DNA of 21,045 nucleotides from Clostridia bacterium (GCA_017631745.1 JAGBSR010000250.1:1-21045); one strand, 5' to 3'; counted from the first letter of the stretch, positions 1-8,769 are shown. The notes: generated by a model not told the origin, from the sequence alone. Program-made: numbers and translations.

Positions 1-1197
1 GAAAGCTACAGCCACGAGGAGCTCCCCGTGCTTCTTAAAGAGGCAAGCGATAAAGGTCTTGACCTTTTCGTTGTCACCGACTCTCACGACTACCCCGATT
101 TCAAGGTTCACGAAATCGACGAAAAAGGCAAGAAAATTCCTGCTGCGCCTCATCTTCCCAGAGAAGAGGTTATGCCCTTATATTATCCCTTCGGCAGAAG
201 CAAGGGCTTTGACACCTTCACCGATGACACAACCTACATAGCAGAAATTCTTCCCGGACTCTATTATATTGCTATGGGCTATCATTTCGACTCTCAGGGC
301 CGCGGCTCGGTATTTTCAGATGAGCTTATGGCTTGGGTCAAGAGCCACGTCGAAAAGATAAAAGAAAAGGGCGGCACTGTTATCTGCGGTACTCACAGAC
401 CTATTGTTGCTCCCTCACCTGCTTATGAAATTATGGGCAAGGGCAACACATTTTTCGGTGGCGAGCAAAGAGCAAAGGAGCTTGCCGATATGGGTGTAAG
501 ACTCTTTTTCAGCGGTCACACTCACATTCAGTGTATGAAAGAAATTGTCAGCGCCAACGGCAATAAGATTTACAGTGTGCAGACCTCATCTCTTGCAGGC
601 TTCCCGCCGAAGATGAGAAAAATCACCATCGATACCGACAAGGGCACTGCGGACATCCGCACAATCGATCTCGATCTTCCCGAGCTTGAGCTTGGTATGA
701 GCTTTACTGAATATACAAGACAAGGCTTCCTCGGCATCATCGAGGGCATCCCCTACAATATGGAGCACGACATTGAAGCTTTCCTTAATACCGACGGCGG
801 TATATCTCTGCCTAAGGATTTAATCCGCAAGCATCCTAAGGTTGTGATGTTCCTTGGCAAAAAGCTCAACGGTCTCACCTACGGCAAGATAGCAAAGTTC
901 TCTAAAAAATATCACAGCTTAAAGGAAAGCGACTACAAGGATGTTGCTGACAAGCAGTTCGTCAAGCTTATCTTCGAGCTTGTAGGCAACCTTTACCGCG
1001 GCAATGCAGCTTACTCTCCCGACACTGTGGAATATAAAATCACAATCGGTACTATGAAAAAGCTCGAGAAGCTCCTTGCAACCTTCCGTGTTGACATCAA
1101 AAACACTCTTAGCGGATACACCCTGACAGAGGTTATTGAGCCCTTGCTTTACAACAGCGGTCTCGACGACGACAATGTTACGGTTGATATCAGATAA
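1..1197 (+). CDS. Calcineurin-like metallophosphoesterase, 5'-truncated
   Basis: The frame is open from base 1, so the gene begins upstream of the window; the GTG at 28 is not a convincing start. The visible 398 codons match the second half of a calcineurin-like phosphoesterase (PF00149 type). VVTDSHDY (about 64-87) aligns best with the metal-binding GNHD block. CGTHRP (about 385-402) fits the fourth motif and FSGHTH (508-525) is the clear GHxH motif. The stretch ending LPGLYYIAMGY, then an amphipathic helix, is typical of exported clostridial and bacillar members. If this alignment is right, the metal-ligand Asn of GNHD is Ser here. About 170 C-terminal residues after the catalytic fold are charged, helical and unrecognised. 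Motifs I and II and any signal peptide lie outside the window. The substrate cannot be told. A bidirectional terminator follows 13 bases after the stop. Confidence 0.82.
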   Translation, partial: ESYSHEELPVLLKEASDKGLDLFVVTDSHDYPDFKVHEIDEKGKKIPAAPHLPREEVMPLYYPFGRSKGFDTFTDDTTYIAEILPGLYYIAMGYHFDSQGRGSVFSDELMAWVKSHVEKIKEKGGTVICGTHRPIVAPSPAYEIMGKGNTFFGGEQRAKELADMGVRLFFSGHTHIQCMKEIVSANGNKIYSVQTSSLAGFPPKMRKITIDTDKGTADIRTIDLDLPELELGMSFTEYTRQGFLGIIEGIPYNMEHDIEAFLNTDGGISLPKDLIRKHPKVVMFLGKKLNGLTYGKIAKFSKKYHSLKESDYKDVADKQFVKLIFELVGNLYRGNAAYSPDTVEYKITIGTMKKLEKLLATFRVDIKNTLSGYTLTEVIEPLLYNSGLDDDNVTVDIR

Positions 1198-1210
1198 CCG
1201 CTTATAGAAA

Positions 1211-1246
1211 AAAACACCCCTGACAAAAGTCAGGGGATAATTTTTT
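1211..1246. terminator. Bidirectional rho-independent terminator
   Basis: CCCCTGAC (1217-1224) and GTCAGGGG (1229-1236) form a perfect 8-bp stem with an AAAA loop. A-tracts lie on the left and TTTTTT (1241-1246) on the right. It sits between two convergent genes, the phosphoesterase (+) and the sulfatase (-), and can serve both. Confidence 0.9.
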
Positions 1247-1247
1247 A

Positions 1248-2654
1248 TCAGAATCTCTTCCAGAAATCCACACCCCAGGGGTGCTTCTGCTCTTCCCATT
1301 CGTCACGGTGGCGAAGTATCTTTTCTCGCATTTCCTGCACCTTGGCCTTGTAATTTTCATCTTCGGCAAGATTTTTCGTCTCCCAGGGGTCATTTTTTAT
1401 ATCATAGAGGAATGTCCATTTATCTTCCTCTTCGTCGCCGTTGCGGTACTCAATAAGCTTGTAGTTTTCGTCCTTTACACCGCGCACAAACTTATCAAAA
1501 ATAAGATACAGCTCGTCTCTGAAGCTTTCTCCGTGCTCACCGTCAAGAAGCTCTGCAAAGCTTTTGCCGTCAACGGACTCAGGTATGGCAATTCCTGCTT
1601 TTTCGCAAAGAGTCGGGAAAATATCATAAAGATAAACATATGCATCATTTCTCTTGTTTTCAGCAATACCGGGACCCGCCATAATAAGGGGTATGCGCAC
1701 TCCGTGCTCGTAGATATCTTCTTTGCCTAACCATCCGTGCTGACCTACGGCAAGACCGTTGTCACCGGTAAAGACGATTATGGTGTTATCTTCCTCACCC
1801 GATTCTTTCAAGGCATCAAGGAGTCTGCCTATTTCATAATCAAGGTGGGTAATCATGGCAAAGTACTCTGCAATATGGCGCCTTATCTCTTTTTCATCGC
1901 GGGGATATGCGGCAAGGCTCTCATCGCGGTGTACCATAAGAGGATAGTTTGTATCAATAATCTGCTGAAAATTCGGCGGCAGGGTTATCTTATCCTCATC
2001 ATACATTCTGCGGAATTCATCGGGCATTGTACGGGGGTCGTGAGGTGCGAGATATGCAAGATACATAAAGAAGGGGTTTTCACCCTTGGCATTCTTTCTC
2101 AGCAGGTCTATAGCGGCATCTGTCAGCAAGGTGCTGGAATGCTTGCCCGGGTCAAACTCGTCGCAATGCTGCTTCATAGGGCGGTTGTCATTGAAGAAAT
2201 CCACCACGAAATTTATCACATTGTCATACTCGCCCGTCTCGTCATATCGGCAGGTCGGCACATTCCAATGGTCCCACATACCGCCGAAGAAAATCTTGGC
2301 ACCCTGAGTGAAGCTTCTTGCATAAGAGGGACAGCCGTTGTGCCATTTTCCCAGCCCTATTGTTTCGTACCCGTTATTCTTGAAGGTTTCGGCAAGGGTT
2401 TTATGCTCAGCAGGTATGTTGCCGCCAAGCTCTTCAAGGTGAAAGGGGTTTCTGCCCGAAAGTATCATAGCACGGCTTGGCATACACACAGCTCCGCAGG
2501 TACCCCCTGCAATATGTGCGCGGACAAAGGCTGTGCCCCGTGAAGCGAGCCTGTCAAGATTAGGGGTGATAATTTCACTGTTACCGAGGGCGTGAATTGT
2601 ATCAAAACGCTGGTCATCGGTAACTATAAACAGCACATTGGGTTTCTTATTCAT
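1248..2654 (-). CDS. Cys-type sulfatase (arylsulfatase/choline-sulfatase family)
   Basis: This is a 468-residue sulfatase of the alkaline phosphatase superfamily that hydrolyses sulfate esters. VTDDQR near the N-terminus gives the Ca-binding pair D13-D14. CMPSR at 57-61 is the C-x-P-S-R signature whose Cys57 is converted to formylglycine. FTGDNG (D298, N299) supplies further metal ligands, and the GxxGKxDxYEHGVR-like block follows. In anaerobes a Cys-type site is matured by a radical-SAM anSME, which is not encoded in the window. There is no signal peptide, so the enzyme is predicted to be cytoplasmic and to act on imported sulfated substrates. The ATG at 2654 is supported by an AGGCGGT ribosome site upstream and a promoter at 2693-2721. 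The natural substrate (sulfated glycan fragment, aryl or choline sulfate) cannot be told from sequence. Confidence 0.93.
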   Translation of the reverse strand: MNKKPNVLFIVTDDQRFDTIHALGNSEIITPNLDRLASRGTAFVRAHIAGGTCGAVCMPSRAMILSGRNPFHLEELGGNIPAEHKTLAETFKNNGYETIGLGKWHNGCPSYARSFTQGAKIFFGGMWDHWNVPTCRYDETGEYDNVINFVVDFFNDNRPMKQHCDEFDPGKHSSTLLTDAAIDLLRKNAKGENPFFMYLAYLAPHDPRTMPDEFRRMYDEDKITLPPNFQQIIDTNYPLMVHRDESLAAYPRDEKEIRRHIAEYFAMITHLDYEIGRLLDALKESGEEDNTIIVFTGDNGLAVGQHGWLGKEDIYEHGVRIPLIMAGPGIAENKRNDAYVYLYDIFPTLCEKAGIAIPESVDGKSFAELLDGEHGESFRDELYLIFDKFVRGVKDENYKLIEYRNGDEEEDKWTFLYDIKNDPWETKNLAEDENYKAKVQEMREKILRHRDEWEEQKHPWGVDFWKRF

Positions 2655-2692
2655 AAAAGCACCGCCTTAAATCGCAATAATTCTTTTCAGTT

Positions 2693-2721
2693 ATTATATC
2701 ATATCAATATATTATTCGCAA
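2693..2721 (-). promoter_or_regulatory. Sigma-70 promoter of the sulfatase gene
   Basis: On the minus strand there is a -35 TTGCGA (2716-2721), a 17-bp spacer and a perfect -10 TATAAT (2693-2698), giving a leader of roughly 35 bases before the sulfatase ATG. It lies back to back with the promoter at 2726-2754. Confidence 0.75.
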
Positions 2722-2725
2722 GTTC

Positions 2726-2754
2726 TTGATTTTTCAAAAGCATCGTGATATACT
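2726..2754 (+). promoter_or_regulatory. Sigma-70 promoter of the Ntn-hydrolase gene
   Basis: There is a -35 TTGATT (2726-2731), a 17-bp spacer and a -10 TATACT (2749-2754), about 25 bases before the ATG at 2780. The two divergent -35 boxes are only 4 bases apart, so one bound regulator could affect both genes. Confidence 0.65.
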
Positions 2755-2779
2755 TAGATGAATATTTTAAGAAAAGAAG

Positions 2780-3835
2780 ATGAATATTATGAATACCACT
2801 CAGAAATACGATTACAAAAAGGCAGAAAAAGAAACCCTCGATTCATTAAAGCAGCTGGATGATAACCTCTGGATTATGAACTACAAATGTCCCTATAACC
2901 TTGACGGCATCCTCGAGCAGGGCACAAAGGGAATTTTGGATGTAGTGCGCTATCTGCAAAAGGAAATCAAGTGTCCGTCTCTCATCCCCAACCCCGACAA
3001 AGACGGCTTTGCCTGCTCAACCTTCAATGCAAAAACTCCCGAAGGTGACTATATCTTAGGCAGAAACTTTGACTACAAGGCTGCCCCCTGCCTTGTCTGC
3101 TGGACTGCACCCGAAAAGGGCTATAAAAGCATCGGTATTGTTGATACAACATTCTTTATTCACGGCACAAAATATTTCCCCATGGCAAAGGCTAAAAACC
3201 ACCTTCGTGCTCTCGCTGCTCCCTACACAGCAATGGACGGCATAAACGAAAAAGGCTTCTCTATCGCAGTGCTCGAAATCAAATCCAAGGCAACCAAGCA
3301 AAGCACAGGCAAAAAGCCCTTCGTAACAATCGTTGCAATCCGTGCGGCTCTTGACAAATGCGCCACCGTGCAGGAGGCTCTCGAGCTGTTTGCATCATAC
3401 GATATGCAGGACCTTCTTGGCATCAACTATCACTATCAGCTGGCTGACGCTCAGGGTAACAGCGCAATCATCGAATATGTTGACAACAAAATGGTTGTAA
3501 TCAGTCAGGAAGAGGGCAAGGAAAACCTTATGCTCACAAACTACTTCCTCACTGAGGGCGGCGACAATCACGACGGCAGAGGCTACGACCGCTATGAAAA
3601 AATGGAAACAACCCTCAAGGCAAAGGGCGGTACTCTCACAGAGGACGAAGCAATGAAGCTTCTTTCAGAGGTTGTTCTTCATTACCGCCACCCCGCACTC
3701 AAGCATATGGTTATCACTCTCTGGAGTTCGGTTTATAACTGCAATGAGAAGTCAGCCCTCGTTTGTGCAGGCATGGATTACAGCAAGAAATATAAATTCT
3801 ATGTTGATAAGCCCTGCCAGGTATTTGAAGCTTAA
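2780..3835 (+). CDS. Linear amide C-N hydrolase, choloylglycine hydrolase-like (Ntn fold)
   Basis: This 351-residue protein belongs to the cysteine Ntn-hydrolases that cleave linear amides (bile salt hydrolase, penicillin V acylase, acyl-transferase C45 type). The nucleophile is most likely Cys79 in GFACSTFN, followed by GRNFDY (R95, N96, D98), the usual substrate-binding stretch. In bile salt hydrolases the Cys is residue 2; here about 78 residues precede it, so this is a precursor expected to cut itself just before Cys79. No signal peptide is seen. The substrate could be a conjugated bile acid, an N-acyl amino acid or a beta-lactam side chain; the long prosegment favours a relative over a classical bile salt hydrolase. 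The weak site AAGAAG touches the ATG at 2780 but lies 9 bases before the ATG at 2789, which may be the real start. It stands alone between its own promoter and terminator. Confidence 0.85.
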   Translation: MNIMNTTQKYDYKKAEKETLDSLKQLDDNLWIMNYKCPYNLDGILEQGTKGILDVVRYLQKEIKCPSLIPNPDKDGFACSTFNAKTPEGDYILGRNFDYKAAPCLVCWTAPEKGYKSIGIVDTTFFIHGTKYFPMAKAKNHLRALAAPYTAMDGINEKGFSIAVLEIKSKATKQSTGKKPFVTIVAIRAALDKCATVQEALELFASYDMQDLLGINYHYQLADAQGNSAIIEYVDNKMVVISQEEGKENLMLTNYFLTEGGDNHDGRGYDRYEKMETTLKAKGGTLTEDEAMKLLSEVVLHYRHPALKHMVITLWSSVYNCNEKSALVCAGMDYSKKYKFYVDKPCQVFEA

Positions 3836-3850
3836 AACACAATACATATA

Positions 3851-3883
3851 AAAAAGTACGATGTTTGTCATCGTACTTTTTTT
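3851..3883. terminator. Bidirectional terminator
   Basis: AAAAAGTACGATG (3851-3863) pairs with CATCGTACTTTTT (3869-3881) around a five-base loop, with T-runs continuing to 3883. It lies between the convergent Ntn-hydrolase and M20 peptidase genes. Confidence 0.92.
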
Positions 3884-3897
3884 GTTATAAAGATAAA

Positions 3898-5220
3898 TTA
3901 TGCTTCTTTAATTACATATCTGTAGAAGTCAACTGCGGGAGCAAGTGTAGCAATATCAACATTTTCGTCAATACCGTGAACGCTGTCAAGCTGCTGCTGA
4001 TTAATCTTGAAGGGTACAAAACGAATGCAGTCGTCGCAGACTCTGTTAAAGTATCTGCTGTCTGTTGCAGCATTCATAATATAGGGAACGGGTCTGTATT
4101 CGGGGAAAATCTCTTTAACTGCTTTTTCAATAAAGCGGAAAATCTCACCCTTGAAGTCTGTGATACCTGACTCGATACCGTCGTCGGTAACGATTGTTTC
4201 GATATCGTATTTCTTAGCAAGGGCTGCAATAGCATCAACACTTGACTTCTTGCCCTGATGATGTGAGAAGCGCATATTACCCACTACCCATGCTTCCTGA
4301 GGAATAACATTTGTGCCGTCTGAGCCCTTGCTCATTGTAAAGGCAAGAGTAGTTCTAAGAAGAGCAGCACCCGCAGGTGAAATAGCAGGCATTACCTTCT
4401 TGAGTACGGGCTTGAAGGCATTTACATTACCGCAGGCTGTTTTCATAATGCCGCTCATTGTGGGAGCGAAGCGTGAAAGCATTTCCTTGACTGTATCTGA
4501 CATATAAACATCAAAGCATTCAGCCTTTTCAGCCTCAGCCATAAATTTGCCGAGACGAACAAGCGGAGTATTTTTACCGGGAGCTGATGCATGACCGCCG
4601 TTTGATTTAGCAATAAACTTAAGGTCAACATAGCCCTTTTCACCAACACCGATCATTGCAAAGGTACCCTTAGCACCGCCGATAGGCTCGGGTAAAATCA
4701 TACCGCCCTCATCAAGCACCATATGGAATCTGATGTTTCTTTTTTCTAATTCGCGTGAGATAGCATCGCCACCCTCACCGCCGATTTCTTCTGTGCAGGC
4801 TGTAACGAAATATACATCTCTTTTAGGTGTGAAGCCCTCGCTGATAAGCTCCTCTGCAGCCTGCATCATCATTGCAAGACCGCCCTTTGTGTCAAGAGTA
4901 CCGCGGCCCCATACCTTGCCGTCTGCGATAGCACCTGAAAAAGCAGGATGAGTCCACTCACCGCTTGCTTCAACTACGTCGTGGTGATTCATAAGCAATA
5001 CGGGCTTCAATGATGAGTCAGTACCCTTCCACTTAAGCATAAGGCTGCCGTCAAATTCTTCACACTCAGCCACCTCAAAAAGCTTGGGAAAGGTTTCACG
5101 AAGGACCTTGTGAAAGCCTAAAAATTTATCGATATCCTGATGTTCTCTTGATGAAATAGTTTCAACCTGAATAAGCTTTGAAAGTATTTCAGCATACTTC
5201 ATTGCGCGATTTTCGCTCAT
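3898..5220 (-). CDS. M20 family metallopeptidase (carboxypeptidase S/PM20D1-like)
   Basis: This is a zinc-dependent amidohydrolase/peptidase of family M20. Numbered from the chosen start, the metal site is visible: H79 and D81 in NHHDVV, D110 in GTLDTKGG, E144-E145 in CTEEIGGEG, D170 in LDEGG and probably H415 in SVHGID. A dimerisation (lid) domain occupies about 205-320. The HxD arrangement, the DEGG block and the length (440) suit the carboxypeptidase S/PM20D1 branch, which hydrolyses N-acyl amino acids or dipeptides. There is no signal peptide, so it is cytoplasmic. An ATG at 5229 touches the AGGAG site, while the ATG at 5220 lies 9 bases from it, so 5220 is chosen. With the neighbouring amide hydrolase it could release amino acids from acylated or peptide substrates; that link is inference. 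Confidence 0.92.
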   Translation of the reverse strand: MSENRAMKYAEILSKLIQVETISSREHQDIDKFLGFHKVLRETFPKLFEVAECEEFDGSLMLKWKGTDSSLKPVLLMNHHDVVEASGEWTHPAFSGAIADGKVWGRGTLDTKGGLAMMMQAAEELISEGFTPKRDVYFVTACTEEIGGEGGDAISRELEKRNIRFHMVLDEGGMILPEPIGGAKGTFAMIGVGEKGYVDLKFIAKSNGGHASAPGKNTPLVRLGKFMAEAEKAECFDVYMSDTVKEMLSRFAPTMSGIMKTACGNVNAFKPVLKKVMPAISPAGAALLRTTLAFTMSKGSDGTNVIPQEAWVVGNMRFSHHQGKKSSVDAIAALAKKYDIETIVTDDGIESGITDFKGEIFRFIEKAVKEIFPEYRPVPYIMNAATDSRYFNRVCDDCIRFVPFKINQQQLDSVHGIDENVDIATLAPAVDFYRYVIKEA

Positions 5221-5377
5221 ATTCTTCATCTCCTGATCAAATTATAAGCTGATTATATCACATATTACCGATAAAATAAAGGGGTTTATTGAAATACTGA
5301 CCAATTAATCTGCTCAGCAAAAAATATTTACGCAGAATATTATAATTATGAAATATTCATCAATTAAACACACACTA

Positions 5378-5406
5378 TTGAAATTGTATTCATTTTTTGT
5401 TAAACT
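5378..5406 (+). promoter_or_regulatory. Promoter of the GH78 gene
   Basis: There is a -35 TTGAAA (5378-5383), a 17-bp spacer and a -10 TAAACT (5401-5406). The GAGGTGA ribosome site (5416-5422) and the ATG at 5427 follow within 21 bases, so the leader is very short. No operator-like inverted repeat stands out. Confidence 0.55.
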
Positions 5407-5426
5407 GACTTTAACGAGGTGATTTT

Positions 5427-7547
5427 ATGTTAAACGCAAGCTGGATACAACCTTCATATAAGCTCAGCAGGGTTTGTCCCCTTTTCAAAAAAGATTTCTC
5501 TGTCAATAAGCAGGTGGACTCTGCCGTTTTATATATCACCGCAAGAGGTGTATATGAAGCAACGCTCAACTCTCAGCGCATAGGAGATTTTATTATGGCA
5601 CCGGGCTGGACAGCTTATCACAAGCGTCTGCAGGTGCAGGCCTATGATGTAACCTCTCTTTTGAAGAAAGACAACACCCTGACGTTACATCTTGCAGAAG
5701 GTTGGTTCTGGAGACTGAAAAAGCGTCAGCCAAAGGCTATAATTGCCGAGCTTCGCATAAAATATGCCGACGGCACATCAGAGAGCATCGGCACTGACAA
5801 AAGCTGGCGTGTGGCTAAAAGCAATCTGCGCTTCTGCCATTTATATAACGGTATTAAATATGACGCCTCTTATATCCCCTCTTTCAGATACAGCGCAGTA
5901 ATTGCCAAGGATAACTCTCAGGACTTGCTTATACCTCAGCAGGGCGAAACCGTAAAAGAGCAAGAGCGCCTGACGGTAAAGGAAATCATCACCACACCCA
6001 AAGGTGAAACAGTCCTTGATTTCGGACAGAATCTGACAGGCTATCTTGAGTTTACCGTCAAGGCAAAAAAAGGCGATAAGGTATCCTTTTCCTTTGCTGA
6101 AATTCTCGATAAAGACGGCAACTTCTACAACAAAAATTATCGCAAGGCAAAGGCTCTTTATAAATACACCTGCAAAGACGGTCTGCAAACCTACAAGCCT
6201 AATCTTACCTTCTACGGCTTTCGCTATGTGCGCATTGATTCCTACCCTGCCGATATCGAGTCCCAAAACTTCACCGCTATTGTCGTACATAGCGAAATGA
6301 AGCGCACAGGTTACATTGAAAGCTCCGACCCGGCTCTTAATCAGTTATTCAACAACATAATCTGGGGTCAGAAGGGCAATTTTCTGGACATTCCCACCGA
6401 CTGCCCTCAGCGAGATGAAAGACTCGGCTGGACAGGCGACGCTCAGGTGTTTATCCGCACTGCAAGCTATAACTATGATGTATTGAAATTCTTTAAAAAG
6501 TGGCTAAATGATATGAAAGCAGAGCAAGAGGAAAACGGAGCCGTTCCCGATTTTGTGCCCTCTATTTACCCCCACAAGCACAGAGTCAGCACCGCCTGGA
6601 GCGATGCCATAGCAATCTGCCCCTGGCAATGCTATCTCACCTACGGCGACACCGAAATTTTAGAAAGTATCTTCGAGTCCGTTTGCAAATGGGCACAGTA
6701 CATTGCAAACAAAACCACCAAGCCAAACCTTTGGACAGGCGGCGACCATTATGCCGATTGGCTTGAGCTCGGTGGCAAATACGGGGCATTCAAGGGGCCC
6801 ACCCGTGACGACATTGTCGCTTCGGCTTATTATGCCAACACGGTAAATCTTATTGTAAAAATGGGCAAGGTTCTCGGCAAAGATGTTTCCGGATACCAAG
6901 AGCTTCACAAAAATATCCGCTCTGCATTTATTGCTGAGTACAAGGACGACTTCCAAACTCAGACCGAGCACATAATGGCACTTCAGTTTGAGCTTACGGA
7001 TAATCCTCAGGCTGTTGCAGATTCTCTTGCCGAGCTCATTCACAGGCAGGGTGATATGCTTCAGACAGGCTTTGTGGGTACCCCATATATCCTGCACGTA
7101 TTATCAAAATACGGCTACAGCGAGCTTGCCTACACTCTGCTTCTCAGAAAGGAATATCCCTCGTGGCTTTATCCCATAAGCAAGGGCGCAACAACTATCT
7201 GGGAGCACTGGGACGGCATAAAGCCCAACGGCGATATATGGCCTGCTGCTATGAACTCATATAACCACTATGCATACGGTGCGGTCGGTGATTGGATGTA
7301 CGGAGTTATAGCAGGCATAAACACGGTTGAGGAAGCTCCCGGCTTTAAGAGAGTTCATTTCGCCCCTACTCCCGACGAACGCATTGATTGGTTCAAGGCT
7401 GAAATAGACACTGCCTTCGGCAAGGTTTCATCACGGTGGTGGCACGAAAACGGCAGGGTACACTATGAGCTTATCACCCCCACTGATGCAACTGCAATTA
7501 TCGACGGCAAGGCTTATGAGCTGTCTCCCGGCAAACACATATTCTGA
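5427..7547 (+). CDS. GH78 alpha-L-rhamnosidase, cytoplasmic
   Basis: This 706-residue glycoside hydrolase of family 78 removes terminal alpha-L-rhamnose from pectin fragments, flavonoid glycosides or similar rhamnosides. An N-terminal beta-domain (about 1-130) carries the carbohydrate-binding type fold of bacterial rhamnosidases. A second beta-domain with LDFGQNLTGYLEF follows (about 190-290), then the (alpha/alpha)6 barrel. TDCPQRDERLGWTGDAQ is the family signature; D330-E331 hold the general acid. TTIWEHWD puts the likely general base at E593. A C-terminal beta-domain ends the protein. At 706 residues it is shorter than the usual 900-1000, lacking the extra N-terminal domain. There is no signal peptide, so substrate must be imported. 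It sits alone between a promoter and a bidirectional terminator; no transporter or rhamnose catabolic gene lies beside it. Confidence 0.94.
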   Translation: MLNASWIQPSYKLSRVCPLFKKDFSVNKQVDSAVLYITARGVYEATLNSQRIGDFIMAPGWTAYHKRLQVQAYDVTSLLKKDNTLTLHLAEGWFWRLKKRQPKAIIAELRIKYADGTSESIGTDKSWRVAKSNLRFCHLYNGIKYDASYIPSFRYSAVIAKDNSQDLLIPQQGETVKEQERLTVKEIITTPKGETVLDFGQNLTGYLEFTVKAKKGDKVSFSFAEILDKDGNFYNKNYRKAKALYKYTCKDGLQTYKPNLTFYGFRYVRIDSYPADIESQNFTAIVVHSEMKRTGYIESSDPALNQLFNNIIWGQKGNFLDIPTDCPQRDERLGWTGDAQVFIRTASYNYDVLKFFKKWLNDMKAEQEENGAVPDFVPSIYPHKHRVSTAWSDAIAICPWQCYLTYGDTEILESIFESVCKWAQYIANKTTKPNLWTGGDHYADWLELGGKYGAFKGPTRDDIVASAYYANTVNLIVKMGKVLGKDVSGYQELHKNIRSAFIAEYKDDFQTQTEHIMALQFELTDNPQAVADSLAELIHRQGDMLQTGFVGTPYILHVLSKYGYSELAYTLLLRKEYPSWLYPISKGATTIWEHWDGIKPNGDIWPAAMNSYNHYAYGAVGDWMYGVIAGINTVEEAPGFKRVHFAPTPDERIDWFKAEIDTAFGKVSSRWWHENGRVHYELITPTDATAIIDGKAYELSPGKHIF

Positions 7548-7689
7548 AAAAAGCTCAATTAAAATAATGATGAACTGAACTACGTAAAAATTAAATGAAT
7601 ATAAAACAAACAATTCCCGTCATAATATTATGACAATCCGAACAGATTGCTTACAGAACTCTTATCCCATAACAATTGACAAAGATCAT

Positions 7690-7731
7690 AAAAATACCCC
7701 TGACTGCTGAACTGCTGTCGGGGGTATTTTT
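7690..7731. terminator. Bidirectional terminator
   Basis: TACCCCTGAC (7695-7704) pairs with GTCGGGGGTA (7717-7726), with one G-T wobble and a 12-base loop. AAAAA precedes and TTTTT follows. It separates the convergent GH78 and MBL-fold genes. The rest of 7548-7797 shows no gene. Confidence 0.88.
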
Positions 7732-7797
7732 CACTTAACTGTTTTATTTTCTTATTGTTCTTGCTTCAATGTTGCCGATATATAATTAATATATAAA

Positions 7798-8568
7798 TCA
7801 AAGCTCCACAGTCTTGCATATTTCCGGAATGATAAACTCGATTTCAGGGTGATTCTTTTCTGTCAGCTTTCTGAGTCTTTCAACGCTCACATTTCTCGTT
7901 ACAGGCGGAAAAGCATCGTCAAAATGGTCTACGAAAATCTTTTTCGGGCGGTAACGGTCAATGAATGCCTTTGTTTTTTCGGGCACGAATATACTGCCGC
8001 CGTTAGCCAGAATAAGCATATCTATATCGTCGGGATAGACCTCATCGGGGTACTCTCTGAATGAGCCCGTAAGGAAAATCTTTTTACCCTCAGCCTCAAT
8101 TTCATATGCCACAATTTCTCCGCCCTCTGGCATTTTGCGATTCATAGCAGCCTGCCATAAAAGACGCGGAAACATAGCAATACACTTTGGAAAAACAGAA
8201 AGAATATAAAGCGGATCAAAGACAATATGTCTGAATCTGCGCGCACGGACAGTAAATTTACCGACCTGAATTACATCGTCGGGCTTGATTTCCTTAAGCT
8301 GTTTCTCGGGCACGCCCTCACCCATAAGGGTTTTCTTCGGCGTTGCCGTACAATAGATTGGTACTGTCTTATCTTTTTTTGCAAGCTCTGGAATGCTGTA
8401 TATATGGTCAAAGTGACCGTGGGTGATAAACACCGCATCAAAGCCTGTAAAGCCTTCAATGGGTGTGGTTTCTATGCGCTTGTTCATTCTTACAAAGGGG
8501 TCGAAAATTATTTTTGTTTCTCCGTCATCGATGCCTATGGTAGCTGTTCCGTACCATGTAATCTTCAT
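7798..8568 (-). CDS. MBL-fold metallo-hydrolase (UlaG-like)
   Basis: This roughly 256-residue metallo-beta-lactamase-fold protein begins MKITWYGTAT, the usual beta-strand opening of this group. ITHGHFDHI supplies the metal-binding HxHxDH motif (H50, H52, D54, H55). The later FLTGSF and FVDHFDD blocks occupy the places of the remaining ligands, although the expected G-D/H in the first of them is not canonical. The family covers UlaG-type lactonases, phosphodiesterases and many uncharacterised hydrolases; the reaction here cannot be told. No signal peptide. Start choice: GGAGAGG directly touches an ATG at 8577 but lies 9 bases before the ATG at 8568, which also gives the normal family N-terminus, so 8568 is used. 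It is monocistronic, with a promoter at 8624-8653 and a leader hairpin. Confidence 0.88.
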   Translation of the reverse strand: MKITWYGTATIGIDDGETKIIFDPFVRMNKRIETTPIEGFTGFDAVFITHGHFDHIYSIPELAKKDKTVPIYCTATPKKTLMGEGVPEKQLKEIKPDDVIQVGKFTVRARRFRHIVFDPLYILSVFPKCIAMFPRLLWQAAMNRKMPEGGEIVAYEIEAEGKKIFLTGSFREYPDEVYPDDIDMLILANGGSIFVPEKTKAFIDRYRPKKIFVDHFDDAFPPVTRNVSVERLRKLTEKNHPEIEFIIPEICKTVEL

Positions 8569-8590
8569 ATTCAACATCCTCTCCGATTTT

Positions 8591-8618
8591 TATGAAAAAC
8601 TTCTCCGTATTTTTCATA
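8591..8618 (-). promoter_or_regulatory. Leader hairpin of the MBL-fold gene
   Basis: On the minus strand TATGAAAAA (8610-8618) and TTTTTCATA (8591-8599) form a perfect 9-bp stem. Its 10-base loop holds a GGAGAAG sequence that resembles a ribosome site but has no start codon after it. It lies between the -10 box and the true ribosome site. Whether it regulates or only stabilises the mRNA is unknown. Confidence 0.5.
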
Positions 8619-8623
8619 GCTTC

Positions 8624-8653
8624 ATTATACGAAAAAATTATTTAAAAAAGCAA
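8624..8653 (-). promoter_or_regulatory. Promoter of the MBL-fold gene
   Basis: On the minus strand there is a perfect -10 TATAAT (8624-8629), an 18-bp AT-rich spacer and a -35 TTGCTT (8648-8653). Confidence 0.6.
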
Positions 8654-8769
8654 AAATGATTGATGAAAAATATGTAAACAATAGTCTTTACTCTGCCTTG
8701 CATAAAGCTTCAGTTTCCGATTATTTTCCTTCCACAGTCCTTATATTTGTACCGAGCCTTTTAACCCTA

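Noticed and set aside
1737..2543. 268-codon plus-strand ORF opposite the sulfatase
   Set aside because: It is a shadow of the sulfatase gene, whose motifs and regulatory signals are clear; its translation has no recognisable domain.
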